A stretch of DNA of 13,527 bases from an uncultured Lachnospiraceae bacterium (GTDB taxonomy: Bacteria > Bacillota_A > Clostridia > Lachnospirales > Lachnospiraceae), in NCBI GenBank assembly GCA_910577835.1, contig CAJTOU010000054.1, forward strand, positions 6,320 through 19,846. Direction: 5' to 3'. Position 1 is the stretch's first letter; every line of letters begins with the position of its first letter. The position numbers were made by a program, and so were the translations under genes. The notes beneath the pieces were generated by a model. The model worked only from the letters and a program-made list of their open reading frames with translations. It made no database searches and was not told the DNA's origin. Of this stretch, positions 1-6,216 are shown in pieces.

Positions 1-86
1 TTTCCAGTAAATACTACAAAATTACTGACATCAATCTCTGCCTTTTTTATTTTTCCAAAATTTGATACCCCGATAAAAATTTTCAT
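1..86 (-). CDS. AAA-type ATPase, N-terminal fragment (runs off left edge)
   Basis: Only the first 28 codons are inside the window. They read MKIFIGVSNFGKIKKAEID, then VSNFVVFTG. A strand carrying an NFG-x-I motif, then a second strand ending in T-G where a Walker A loop would begin, is the usual opening of RecF/OLD/SMC-like ATPases. The P-loop itself lies outside. The start is supported by a purine-rich Shine-Dalgarno (AAAGGGA) about 8 bases upstream and by a good sigmaA promoter further up. It reads in the same direction as recJ but appears to have its own promoter. The subfamily (DNA repair, restriction or toxin-linked ATPase) cannot be told from this stub. Confidence 0.6.
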   Translation of the reverse strand, partial: MKIFIGVSNFGKIKKAEIDVSNFVVFTG

Positions 87-126
87 TATGATTCCCTTTC
101 CAATCCAATGGTATTTATCCAAAAAG

Positions 127-178
127 TCCCTTTTATTATAACAAAGGTGACTGGCTTTGTCCAGTAGCACAAAAGGGA
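127..178 (-). repeat. Inverted repeat between recJ and the ATPase gene; weak terminator or operator
   Basis: Perfect outer arms TCCCTTTT and AAAAGGGA enclose a smaller stem, GTG plus ACTGG against CCAGT plus CAC with a two-base bulge. Read leftward the outer stem is followed by C and five T, so it could terminate recJ transcripts. A second pairing, ACAAAG with CTTTGT, competes with it. The same bases hold the -35 and -10 of the downstream gene, so an operator role is equally possible. Confidence 0.4.
135..163 (-). promoter_or_regulatory. sigmaA promoter for the leftward ATPase gene
   Basis: On the minus strand, TGGACA (163-158, 5 of 6 to consensus) is followed after exactly 17 bases by a perfect TATAAT (140-135). 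The start codon at 86 lies about 50 bases downstream of the -10. The promoter sits inside an imperfect hairpin formed by the 8-base arms TCCCTTTT and AAAAGGGA (127-134 and 171-178). Confidence 0.75.
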
Positions 179-230
179 TTAAAAATAATTTTCTGTTAAT
201 TCTTTCACTTTCAAAAAAATTATCTGAGTT

Positions 231-2006
231 TCAAAAACAGTAGTGATTCACCACAATCTGATTTTCCACTCTCCCGTTATACTCATTTATCTGTGGATAA
301 TATATCACCGAAATTTTCACCATATTCTCCAGCCCCATCTGCATCTTCCTTACTTCCTCCTCCCCAAATCTTTCTTTCACATCCTCCATAAACTCCTCTG
401 CCTGTCGAAACAGCAGCGCCGTCATATGTACCCCTCTTTCATTTGTCAGTATCAGCCGAAGCGAATCTCTGTTCTTTCCTATCACCTGCGCTCTGCTTAC
501 CGTCAGCCCTTTTTCCGCAAACACTGGCTTTTCATTCCCTTTTCCAAAAGGCTCCAGAAGCTTTAATTCCCTTATCAGCTCACCACTGATATATTCAAAC
601 GGCATCGGCACATCTATCCAGATTTTTGGAATTAAATTCTCCTCTGTTACCTTTGTTTTGTCATTTAAAAGCTGTCTTAAAGTTTCTATATTCTCTTCCT
701 TTAAAGACAGCCCCGCCGCCATCTCATGTCCGCCGAATTTATCCAGAAGCTCTTTGCACGCTGTCAGCTCCTCAAACATATGGCACCCCTCAATTGAACG
801 CCCTGAGCCTTTGACTCCCTCTTCTGCCTTTGTAAGAACAATTACGGGCTTATTCAGTTTTTCCCGTATTCTTCCCGCAATAATTCCTGCAATACTCTCA
901 TGTACTTCCGGCAGATAAATCACCTGAAATTTATCCTTTGCATACTTCTCTGACTCTTTTAATGCCTGTTCTGTTCCTTGTTCTGTCAGTACTTTCCTTC
1001 TATCATTCAACTCCTTAAGTTTATTTGCATATTCCACTGCCTGCCCATAATCGGCCGCATTCAACATCTCAAAGGCAAGTTTCGCTGTTTCCAGCCTTCC
1101 ACTGGCGTTTAAACATGGTCCCAGAATAAATCCTATATGATATGAGGATATTTCCGCATCCTGAAGATTATTTGCTTCAATCAATGCCCGAATTCCCAGA
1201 TTTTTTGTATTTCTCACCCGTTCCAGTCCAAGCTTTGCAAAAATTCTGTTTTCTCCCTTTAAATCTACCACATCCCCAATCGTTGCAATCGCTGCAAACT
1301 CAATATATTTTTCAAGTATAACATCTGGCCGATGTTCTATCAGTCCAAGCTCTGCATAAAGAACCTGAATAAATTTATAAGCCACAGCGCCGCCGCACAA
1401 AAGCTTAAAGGGATATCTGCAATCCGGCTGCTTTGGATTAACCGTAGCATCAGCGCAGACTCTCAGATATTTTCTTTCCCCTTCTTTTTCTTCATATGGT
1501 ATCTCATGATGGTCCGTAACTATCACTGTCATACCAAGGCTTTTCGCGTATTCGATTTGACTTATGGCGGCAATACCGTTATCACAGGTAATAATTGTAT
1601 CTACTCCGTCGTCATATGCCCGCTTTATCAAAGTTTCATTAATTCCATATCCGTCTTTTATACGGTCAGGAATATCCATTGAAACATCTCCGCCCGCATT
1701 CTGTATGCCGTCTGTCAGAATATAGGAAGAACACACACCGTCAATATCATAATCTCCAATTACACGAATTTTTTTATTATCTTTTATTTTTTCCAGAAGA
1801 ATATGTACTGCTTTTTCCATATCCTTAAACAACCATGGGGAATGTAAGCTGTTTTCTTTCCCGTTCAGATATAAATCATACTCCTCATCAGTAATATTAT
1901 CCCTGTTTCTGATAATTCTCGCTACAACAGGATTTATCCCGTATTTTTCACTCAGCCTTTTAAAATCCGCCTTTTTTGCCTGTACCAGCCACTTTTCTTT
2001 TTTCAT
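231..2006 (-). CDS. recJ: Single-stranded-DNA-specific exonuclease RecJ
   Basis: RecJ degrades single-stranded DNA 5' to 3' in recombinational repair, mismatch repair and RecQ-linked processing in the cytoplasm. The 591-residue product has the family's motifs in order: DYDIDG (85-90), CDNG (141-144), the DHH signature in VTDHHEIP (165-167), GDVVDL (244-249), the DHHA1 motif GGH (425-427), and a C-terminal OB-like part from about 460. Length matches RecJ (E. coli about 577). The frame stays open to an ATG at 2096, but that extension lies in a terminator hairpin and has no Shine-Dalgarno. The ATG at 2006 is preceded by AAAGGA, at a rather long spacing of 12, and begins MKKEKWLVQ, a normal RecJ N-terminus. 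The gene lies downstream of secDF in the same direction, separated by the terminator. All metal-binding motifs look intact. Confidence 0.95.
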   Translation of the reverse strand: MKKEKWLVQAKKADFKRLSEKYGINPVVARIIRNRDNITDEEYDLYLNGKENSLHSPWLFKDMEKAVHILLEKIKDNKKIRVIGDYDIDGVCSSYILTDGIQNAGGDVSMDIPDRIKDGYGINETLIKRAYDDGVDTIITCDNGIAAISQIEYAKSLGMTVIVTDHHEIPYEEKEGERKYLRVCADATVNPKQPDCRYPFKLLCGGAVAYKFIQVLYAELGLIEHRPDVILEKYIEFAAIATIGDVVDLKGENRIFAKLGLERVRNTKNLGIRALIEANNLQDAEISSYHIGFILGPCLNASGRLETAKLAFEMLNAADYGQAVEYANKLKELNDRRKVLTEQGTEQALKESEKYAKDKFQVIYLPEVHESIAGIIAGRIREKLNKPVIVLTKAEEGVKGSGRSIEGCHMFEELTACKELLDKFGGHEMAAGLSLKEENIETLRQLLNDKTKVTEENLIPKIWIDVPMPFEYISGELIRELKLLEPFGKGNEKPVFAEKGLTVSRAQVIGKNRDSLRLILTNERGVHMTALLFRQAEEFMEDVKERFGEEEVRKMQMGLENMVKISVIYYPQINEYNGRVENQIVVNHYCF

Positions 2007-2044
2007 AATCTTCACTGTTCCTTTCCACAGCATAAATTTATTGG

Positions 2045-2090
2045 AAAAATCAGCGGATATCCGGCGATTTTCTGCCCAATACCCGCTGAT
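2045..2090 (-). terminator. Intrinsic terminator between secDF and recJ
   Basis: On the minus strand ATCAGCGGGTAT pairs with ATATCCGCTGAT (12 pairs, one G-U). A further GGC/GCC pairing lies inside, and the stem runs directly into five T. It begins about 20 bases after the secDF stop and ends about 37 bases before the recJ start, leaving no visible room for a separate recJ promoter. recJ is therefore probably expressed by read-through. Confidence 0.8.
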
Positions 2091-2110
2091 ATTCATAATC
2101 TTTTAAACGC

Positions 2111-4288
2111 TTAGTTTTTACTTTTTTCTGATTTTTTGTTCTTTCCCATCATATACCAGAGTGAACATGGAATAAAGATATTTGTCAGCATACCGCCGAT
2201 AATACCAACCATCAGAGGCGCTGCAAATTCCTTCAACGAACTTACTCCCAGAATATACAGGAAGAAAATCGTAATAAAGGAGGTAAAGGAAGTATACAAA
2301 GTTCTTGATAAAGTCTGTGTAATACTTCTGTTTCCAAGCTCCAGCATGTCCGCTTTATTCTTCTCCACTGTAATATGCTCTCTTACACGGTCAAAAATAA
2401 CAATTGTAGCATTAATCGAATAACCGAGTATTGTCAGCATACATGCAATAAAGGTATTTCCTACCGATGTAAAGGATAATGAATAGAACGCAAATACAAT
2501 CAATACATCGATAATCAGCGTAATCACTGCACTAAACGCATATCTCAAATCCCTGAATCTGGCAAAAATATAAATCAACATAAAAATCAGAGCGACCACT
2601 ACTGAAATCAATGCATTCCTTCTCATCTGACCACTGAGTGTAGAACCTACACTGTCATAGTTTACTTCGGTTGCCCCGAATTCACTTTTCAGTTTGTCAC
2701 TGATTTCTTCTGCTGTACTGCTCTCCACTTCCTTTATCTTAACAGCAAATTCATTGGAGCCTACTACTTCATTGGCAACAGCCTCGGCATCATTTGCCAT
2801 TTCCTGAATCACTGGCAGAATCGTTTCAGTAAATTCCTCTGTGGAATATTTTTTATCAAAGTTTATTGTATAGTTAATACCACCTTCAAATTCAACACTG
2901 TAATTCAGTGTTCTGTCTCTTCCGCTTATGCTTCCGGATTTGTTTATCAACATTCCTGCAAATCCTGCAATAATCACAACTGCCGCAACCACAAAAGCAA
3001 TGATTCGCTTTTCAATAATCTTAAGAGTTGCTTTTTCCTTCTGCTTTCCATACATATTTTCTTTGTCCAGCCCCATATGATACATTGTCTTTACAAAGAA
3101 TCTTGAAATTACAAGTGCAGTAAAAATTGAAATTACAGTACCGATTGCAAGCGTCTGTGCAAAACCCTTAATGGTTCCGGAAGTCAATACCATAAGCACA
3201 AGAGCAGCAATAAATGTTGTAACATTACCATCAATAATCGCCGAACTTGCCTTTTTAAAACCGATATCAATTGCCGACTCAACGGACCTTCCTGTGCTGA
3301 TTTCTTCCTTAATACGGGTATTGATAATAATATTCGCATCAACCGCCATACCAATAGACAGTATCACGCCCGCAATACCAGACATCGTAAGTGTCAAATC
3401 AAAGCCATTCAGACAAATCAGTGTTGCCTCCACATAGAAAATCATGGCCAGACCTGCCGCTGCACCCGGAATTCTGTACATAAGAATCATAAAAACAATA
3501 ATAACAAGTACGCCCAGAATACCTGCAAATAAACTGGTAGAAACTGCATCCGCACCAAGTCTTGCTCCTACTACCTTATGGGTGATATCCTTCAATTCTA
3601 CCTTCAGAGAACCAATACGAATCATGGATGCCAGCTCGTCTGCCTCTTCAAAAGAGCTTTGTCCCTCAATAACACCGGAACCTCCGGTAATAACAGAATT
3701 TACCACCGGACTGCTGATTGTCTTTCCATCATATACCACATAAATAATTTTACCTAAAAATTCCTTTGTAGCCTCTGCAAATGCTGCCGCACCTTCAGAA
3801 TCCAGCTCAAATGCAACTACATACTGCCTTTGTCCCGTAGTTTCATCAGTCGTTACCTGCGCCTGCGCATCCACTACATGAGAGCCTTCCACCCATGTTT
3901 TTTCATTATCTGTGCCAAGGTCTGTCACAAAGGAAAGAGAACCCGGACTGCCGAGCTTCTGAAGCACCTCTTCCGCATCGCTCTGTCCCGGAATTTCAAC
4001 TGTAATTCTGTTGTCGCCCTCCATATAGACATCCGATTCAGCACTGAATTCCTCTGCTCTGAGCTTCAACTTGTTTAAAGTATCCTGTAAATCCTCCTCT
4101 GTATAGTCACCCTCAGCCTCATAGGTGATACTTACACCACCCTTCAAATCAAGACCAAGAATAATATTTCTCGCGCTTCCCTTTTCCATTCCCTTGATTT
4201 TTACACCAAATATAAGAATCAAAGCAAATGCCACCATAATAATAATACTAACAAGGAAAGCGACAATACTTTTCGTTTTCTTCTTCAT
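2111..4288 (-). CDS. secDF: Fused protein translocase subunit SecDF
   Basis: SecDF is the RND-family accessory of the SecYEG channel; it uses proton flow to help pull secreted proteins across the membrane. This 725-residue fusion has about 12 expected membrane segments. The SecD half has an N-terminal anchor (8-30), LGLDLKGG (44-51), an extracytoplasmic domain (about 40-240) and GMAVDAN (313-319). The SecF half starts near 430, with VEFEGG (465-470), a smaller periplasmic domain, and the conserved GYSIN..IVIFDR segment (622-634). Length is close to Bacillus SecDF (about 737). The chosen ATG (4288) has AGGA upstream; a further in-frame ATG at 4315 lacks one. Odd point: residue 627 is Ala where most SecF proteins carry Asp in the proton-path helix. 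scfB lies 155 bases upstream in the same direction. Confidence 0.96.
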   Translation of the reverse strand: MKKKTKSIVAFLVSIIIMVAFALILIFGVKIKGMEKGSARNIILGLDLKGGVSITYEAEGDYTEEDLQDTLNKLKLRAEEFSAESDVYMEGDNRITVEIPGQSDAEEVLQKLGSPGSLSFVTDLGTDNEKTWVEGSHVVDAQAQVTTDETTGQRQYVVAFELDSEGAAAFAEATKEFLGKIIYVVYDGKTISSPVVNSVITGGSGVIEGQSSFEEADELASMIRIGSLKVELKDITHKVVGARLGADAVSTSLFAGILGVLVIIVFMILMYRIPGAAAGLAMIFYVEATLICLNGFDLTLTMSGIAGVILSIGMAVDANIIINTRIKEEISTGRSVESAIDIGFKKASSAIIDGNVTTFIAALVLMVLTSGTIKGFAQTLAIGTVISIFTALVISRFFVKTMYHMGLDKENMYGKQKEKATLKIIEKRIIAFVVAAVVIIAGFAGMLINKSGSISGRDRTLNYSVEFEGGINYTINFDKKYSTEEFTETILPVIQEMANDAEAVANEVVGSNEFAVKIKEVESSTAEEISDKLKSEFGATEVNYDSVGSTLSGQMRRNALISVVVALIFMLIYIFARFRDLRYAFSAVITLIIDVLIVFAFYSLSFTSVGNTFIACMLTILGYSINATIVIFDRVREHITVEKNKADMLELGNRSITQTLSRTLYTSFTSFITIFFLYILGVSSLKEFAAPLMVGIIGGMLTNIFIPCSLWYMMGKNKKSEKSKN

Positions 4289-4443
4289 GTTAAAGATTCC
4301 TGCTACTAAAAACATATATAAATATATATGTTAGATGGTAAGTTATTGCATCTAAATAGCTTTTCCTTTCCTAAAATTTTATTTTGGATTTTCCCTTATT
4401 TTTCGGGAATTAATTTGTCTGCTATAAAGTCAGCACAAATCTG
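4289..4443 (-). other. scfB-secDF gap with several stem-loops
   Basis: This 155-base AT-rich gap has several inverted repeats on the leftward transcript: TTCCC/GGGAA, TTAGATG/CATCTAA (4331-4337 with 4349-4355), and immediately next to it ACATATAT/ATATATGT (4312-4331) just before the secDF ribosome binding site. None is followed by a convincing U-run and no sigmaA promoter with acceptable spacing was found. secDF may be cotranscribed with scfB, or use a promoter I cannot recognise. Confidence 0.4.
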
Positions 4444-5829
4444 TTACATATTTTCGTTTGTATCTGTCATTTCCGCTTCGGCTGCCTTCATCATAATCGC
4501 ACATTCCACACGTTTTTTCTGCATTTCACAGCCTAAATCATAGGCGTCGTTTATGTTTCCATGAAACTGAAATGCATTAGCGGCGCAGCCACCACTGCAA
4601 TAATATCTTGCAAAACATTCTCTGCATTTTGGCTTTGCATACACATTACAAAGCTTAAATTCATCCTGAATATCTGTACGAATAATCCCTTCATCCACAT
4701 TTCCCATCAGAAATTTTTCATTTCCTACAAACTGATGACATGGATAAAAATCACCCCATGGGGTAACAGCCAGATATTCCGTTCCTGAACCGCAGCCAGA
4801 CAGACGCTTTGCCACACATGGCCCCTGCTCCAAATCTATCATAAAGTGAAAGAAATTTACGCCTCTTCCTTCTTTTTTCCGCTTTAAAAGCTCTACGGCC
4901 AACTGGTCATATTCCTCCATGATTTTCGGTAAATCCTCTTCTCTGATGGCATATGGTTCATCTGGCTGCCCCACTACCGGCTCTATGGACATCTGGTGAA
5001 ATCCCAAATCTGCATAATGCAGAATATCTTCGGAAAAATCAAGGTTGTCCCTTGTAAAAGTACCTCTTACATAATAGGCAAGCCCTGCTTCTTCCCGCTG
5101 CTCTGCAAATTTTTGAAATTTTGGAACAATAAGGTCATAGCTGCCCTTTCCGTTTCGGAACGGCCGCATTTTATCATTGATTTCCTTTCTTCCGTCAAGA
5201 CTTAACACCACATTTGCCATTTCTTTATTGGCAAACTCCATAATCTCATCGTTTAAAAGAACACCATTTGTGGTAAGAGTAAAACGGAATTTTTTATTAT
5301 ATTCTTTTTCTTTTGAACGCCCATATTCCACAAGTTTTTTTACAACTTCCCAATTCATAAGTGGCTCGCCACCAAAAAAATCAACCTCAAGATTGACTCT
5401 GTTGCCGGAATTTTCTATCAGAAAGTCAAGAGCTTTTCTGCCTACCTCATAGCTCATAAGCGCCCGCCGTCCATGGTACTCTCCTTCTTCTGCAAAACAG
5501 TACTTACAGGCAAGATTACAGTCATGGGCAATATGGAGACACATTGCTTTTACTACGGTTTTTCTCTTCTTAAAATCTCTGATATACTGTCCATAAATAT
5601 CTTCAGAAAACAGACTTCCCTGTTCTTTTAATTCCTCTATTTCTGCCACAGTCTCTTCAATATCCGAAACCGTATATTTTTCTTTTAATTTATTTACAAT
5701 TTCTTCTCTGCTTTTTCCTTCTTCAAATAACGGCAGTATTTCATAGGTCGCGTCATCCACTACATGAACGGAGCCACTGTTCACGTCTAAAACAATATTA
5801 TAGCCATTATTTTTATATCTGTGAATCAA
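4444..5829 (-). CDS. scfB: SCIFF peptide maturase (radical SAM/SPASM ranthipeptide synthase)
   Basis: This enzyme installs thioether cross-links between cysteines and other residues of the SCIFF peptide encoded just upstream. From the TTG start it has 461 residues: an N-terminal PqqD-like precursor-recognition region (about 8-90, with IVLDVNSGSVHVVDD), a radical SAM domain with the 4Fe-4S ligands C104, C108 and C111 (CNLACKYC), GGEP at 153-156, and a SPASM/twitch region with C338, C346, C364, C394, C402, C405, C411, C415, C434 and C443 for auxiliary clusters. The frame is open upstream to another TTG at 5856, but the family usually begins close to IHxYKNNGYNI. TTG at 5829 has AAAGGGG seven bases upstream, so I place the start there. 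No ATG is available near the conserved N-terminus. The enzyme is cytoplasmic. All expected cysteines are present. Confidence 0.95.
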   Translation of the reverse strand: MIHRYKNNGYNIVLDVNSGSVHVVDDATYEILPLFEEGKSREEIVNKLKEKYTVSDIEETVAEIEELKEQGSLFSEDIYGQYIRDFKKRKTVVKAMCLHIAHDCNLACKYCFAEEGEYHGRRALMSYEVGRKALDFLIENSGNRVNLEVDFFGGEPLMNWEVVKKLVEYGRSKEKEYNKKFRFTLTTNGVLLNDEIMEFANKEMANVVLSLDGRKEINDKMRPFRNGKGSYDLIVPKFQKFAEQREEAGLAYYVRGTFTRDNLDFSEDILHYADLGFHQMSIEPVVGQPDEPYAIREEDLPKIMEEYDQLAVELLKRKKEGRGVNFFHFMIDLEQGPCVAKRLSGCGSGTEYLAVTPWGDFYPCHQFVGNEKFLMGNVDEGIIRTDIQDEFKLCNVYAKPKCRECFARYYCSGGCAANAFQFHGNINDAYDLGCEMQKKRVECAIMMKAAEAEMTDTNENM

Positions 5830-5836
5830 AATAAAT

Positions 5837-5843
5837 CCCCTTT
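5837..5843 (-). promoter_or_regulatory. Ribosome binding site that fixes the scfB TTG start
   Basis: AAAGGGG on the minus strand lies seven bases before TTG at 5829. The alternative TTG at 5856 has no Shine-Dalgarno at a suitable distance; it falls in one arm of a small hairpin. Confidence 0.65.
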
Positions 5844-5849
5844 CAGATG

Positions 5850-5870
5850 CAACCAACCAAGGGTTGATTG
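5850..5870 (-). repeat. Hairpin just upstream of the scfB ribosome binding site
   Basis: On the transcript CAATCAACC pairs with GGTTGGTTG (nine pairs, one U-G) around a three-base loop CUU. It ends six bases before the AAAGGGG Shine-Dalgarno. It could tune ribosome access to scfB or protect the message. Confidence 0.45.
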
Positions 5871-5888
5871 CTCATAAATGCAACCGGC

Positions 5889-5925
5889 AAAAGACCGACT
5901 GCCCATAACAGTATAGGCAGCGGTC
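5889..5925 (-). terminator. Terminator-like hairpin between scfA and scfB
   Basis: On the minus strand GACCGCTGCCTATA (5925-5912) pairs with TATGGGCAGTCGGTC (5907-5893): 14 pairs, one bulged T, one U-G, loop CTGT, followed by TTTT then GCC. The short U-run suggests incomplete termination. Its left arm is shared with the hairpin at 5913-5938, so the two structures exclude each other. Confidence 0.5.
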
Positions 5926-5938
5926 GGCCGCTGCCTAT
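5913..5938 (-). promoter_or_regulatory. Competing hairpin (candidate antiterminator) between scfA and scfB
   Basis: ATAGGCAGCGG (5938-5928) pairs perfectly with CCGCTGCCTAT (5923-5913) around a CCGA loop, 11 pairs with no mismatch. It is transcribed before, and shares an arm with, the terminator-like stem, and it has no U-run itself. It starts 21 bases after the scfA stop codon. It could act as an antiterminator or as a stable 3' end that protects scfA mRNA. Confidence 0.5.
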
Positions 5939-5959
5939 GTAGCAATATCTTTATTCCGC

Positions 5960-6103
5960 CTATTTACTGTTTTCACAGCTCTGATTGCCGACGGTACAAG
6001 ATGTTTTACATGCGGACTGACAGGATGTCTGACACTCGCCACAGCCGCCGTTTACCATTGTATTTTTTAAATTTCTTGTGCTTAATGTCTTTATGTGTTT
6101 CAT
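5960..6103 (-). CDS. scfA: SCIFF ranthipeptide precursor (six cysteines in forty-five)
   Basis: This 47-residue peptide is the substrate of the neighbouring maturase. It starts MKHIKTLSTRNLKN, a leader-like basic stretch, followed by a core with six cysteines at 21, 24, 28, 32, 36 and 43 in the pattern C-GE-C-QTS-C-QSA-C-KTS-C-TVGNQS-C. This spacing and the KHIKTL opening are typical of the SCIFF family found across clostridia. Maturation joins cysteine sulphurs to carbons of other residues (Thr in a characterised homologue, as I recall); the threonines in the core are T26, T34 and T37. A near-perfect AGGAGG lies eight bases before the ATG, much stronger than the scfB site. The in vivo role is unsettled; quorum-like signalling has been proposed in some clostridia. 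Confidence 0.95.
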   Translation of the reverse strand: MKHIKTLSTRNLKNTMVNGGCGECQTSCQSACKTSCTVGNQSCENSK

Positions 6104-6133
6104 GAATAAATCCTCCTTAAATATATAGCCCAA

Positions 6134-6166
6134 AATTCATGCTGTAATGTTTAGCATAGCTGAATT
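6134..6166 (-). repeat. Stem-loop in the scfA upstream region
   Basis: On the minus strand AATTC and ATGCT pair with AGCAT and GAATT around the loop AAACATTAC, with four unpaired bases (AGCT) on one side. It lies about 30 bases before the scfA start, between the SulP stop and scfA. It could be a weak SulP terminator, a 5' leader structure or an operator. No convincing sigmaA promoter for scfA was found in 6104-6216. Confidence 0.35.
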
Positions 6167-6216
6167 TTTAAACACGCTTTAGCTTACCATATTTTTATTT
6201 AAAAGGCAATAGAAAA

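Noticed and set aside
2007..2096. Thirty-residue N-terminal extension of RecJ
   Set aside because: It is the coding-frame reading of a terminator hairpin. It has no Shine-Dalgarno, while the ATG at 2006 gives a normal RecJ N-terminus.
4361..4385. AT-rich hairpin AAAAT/ATTTT in the scfB-secDF gap as terminator
   Set aside because: Weak stem of mostly A-T pairs with no U-run on the leftward transcript.
6104..6216. A sigmaA promoter for scfA in this gap
   Set aside because: Several TATGCT- and TAAGCT-like boxes occur, but none has an acceptable -35 at 16 to 18 bases. A promoter may exist but I cannot support one.
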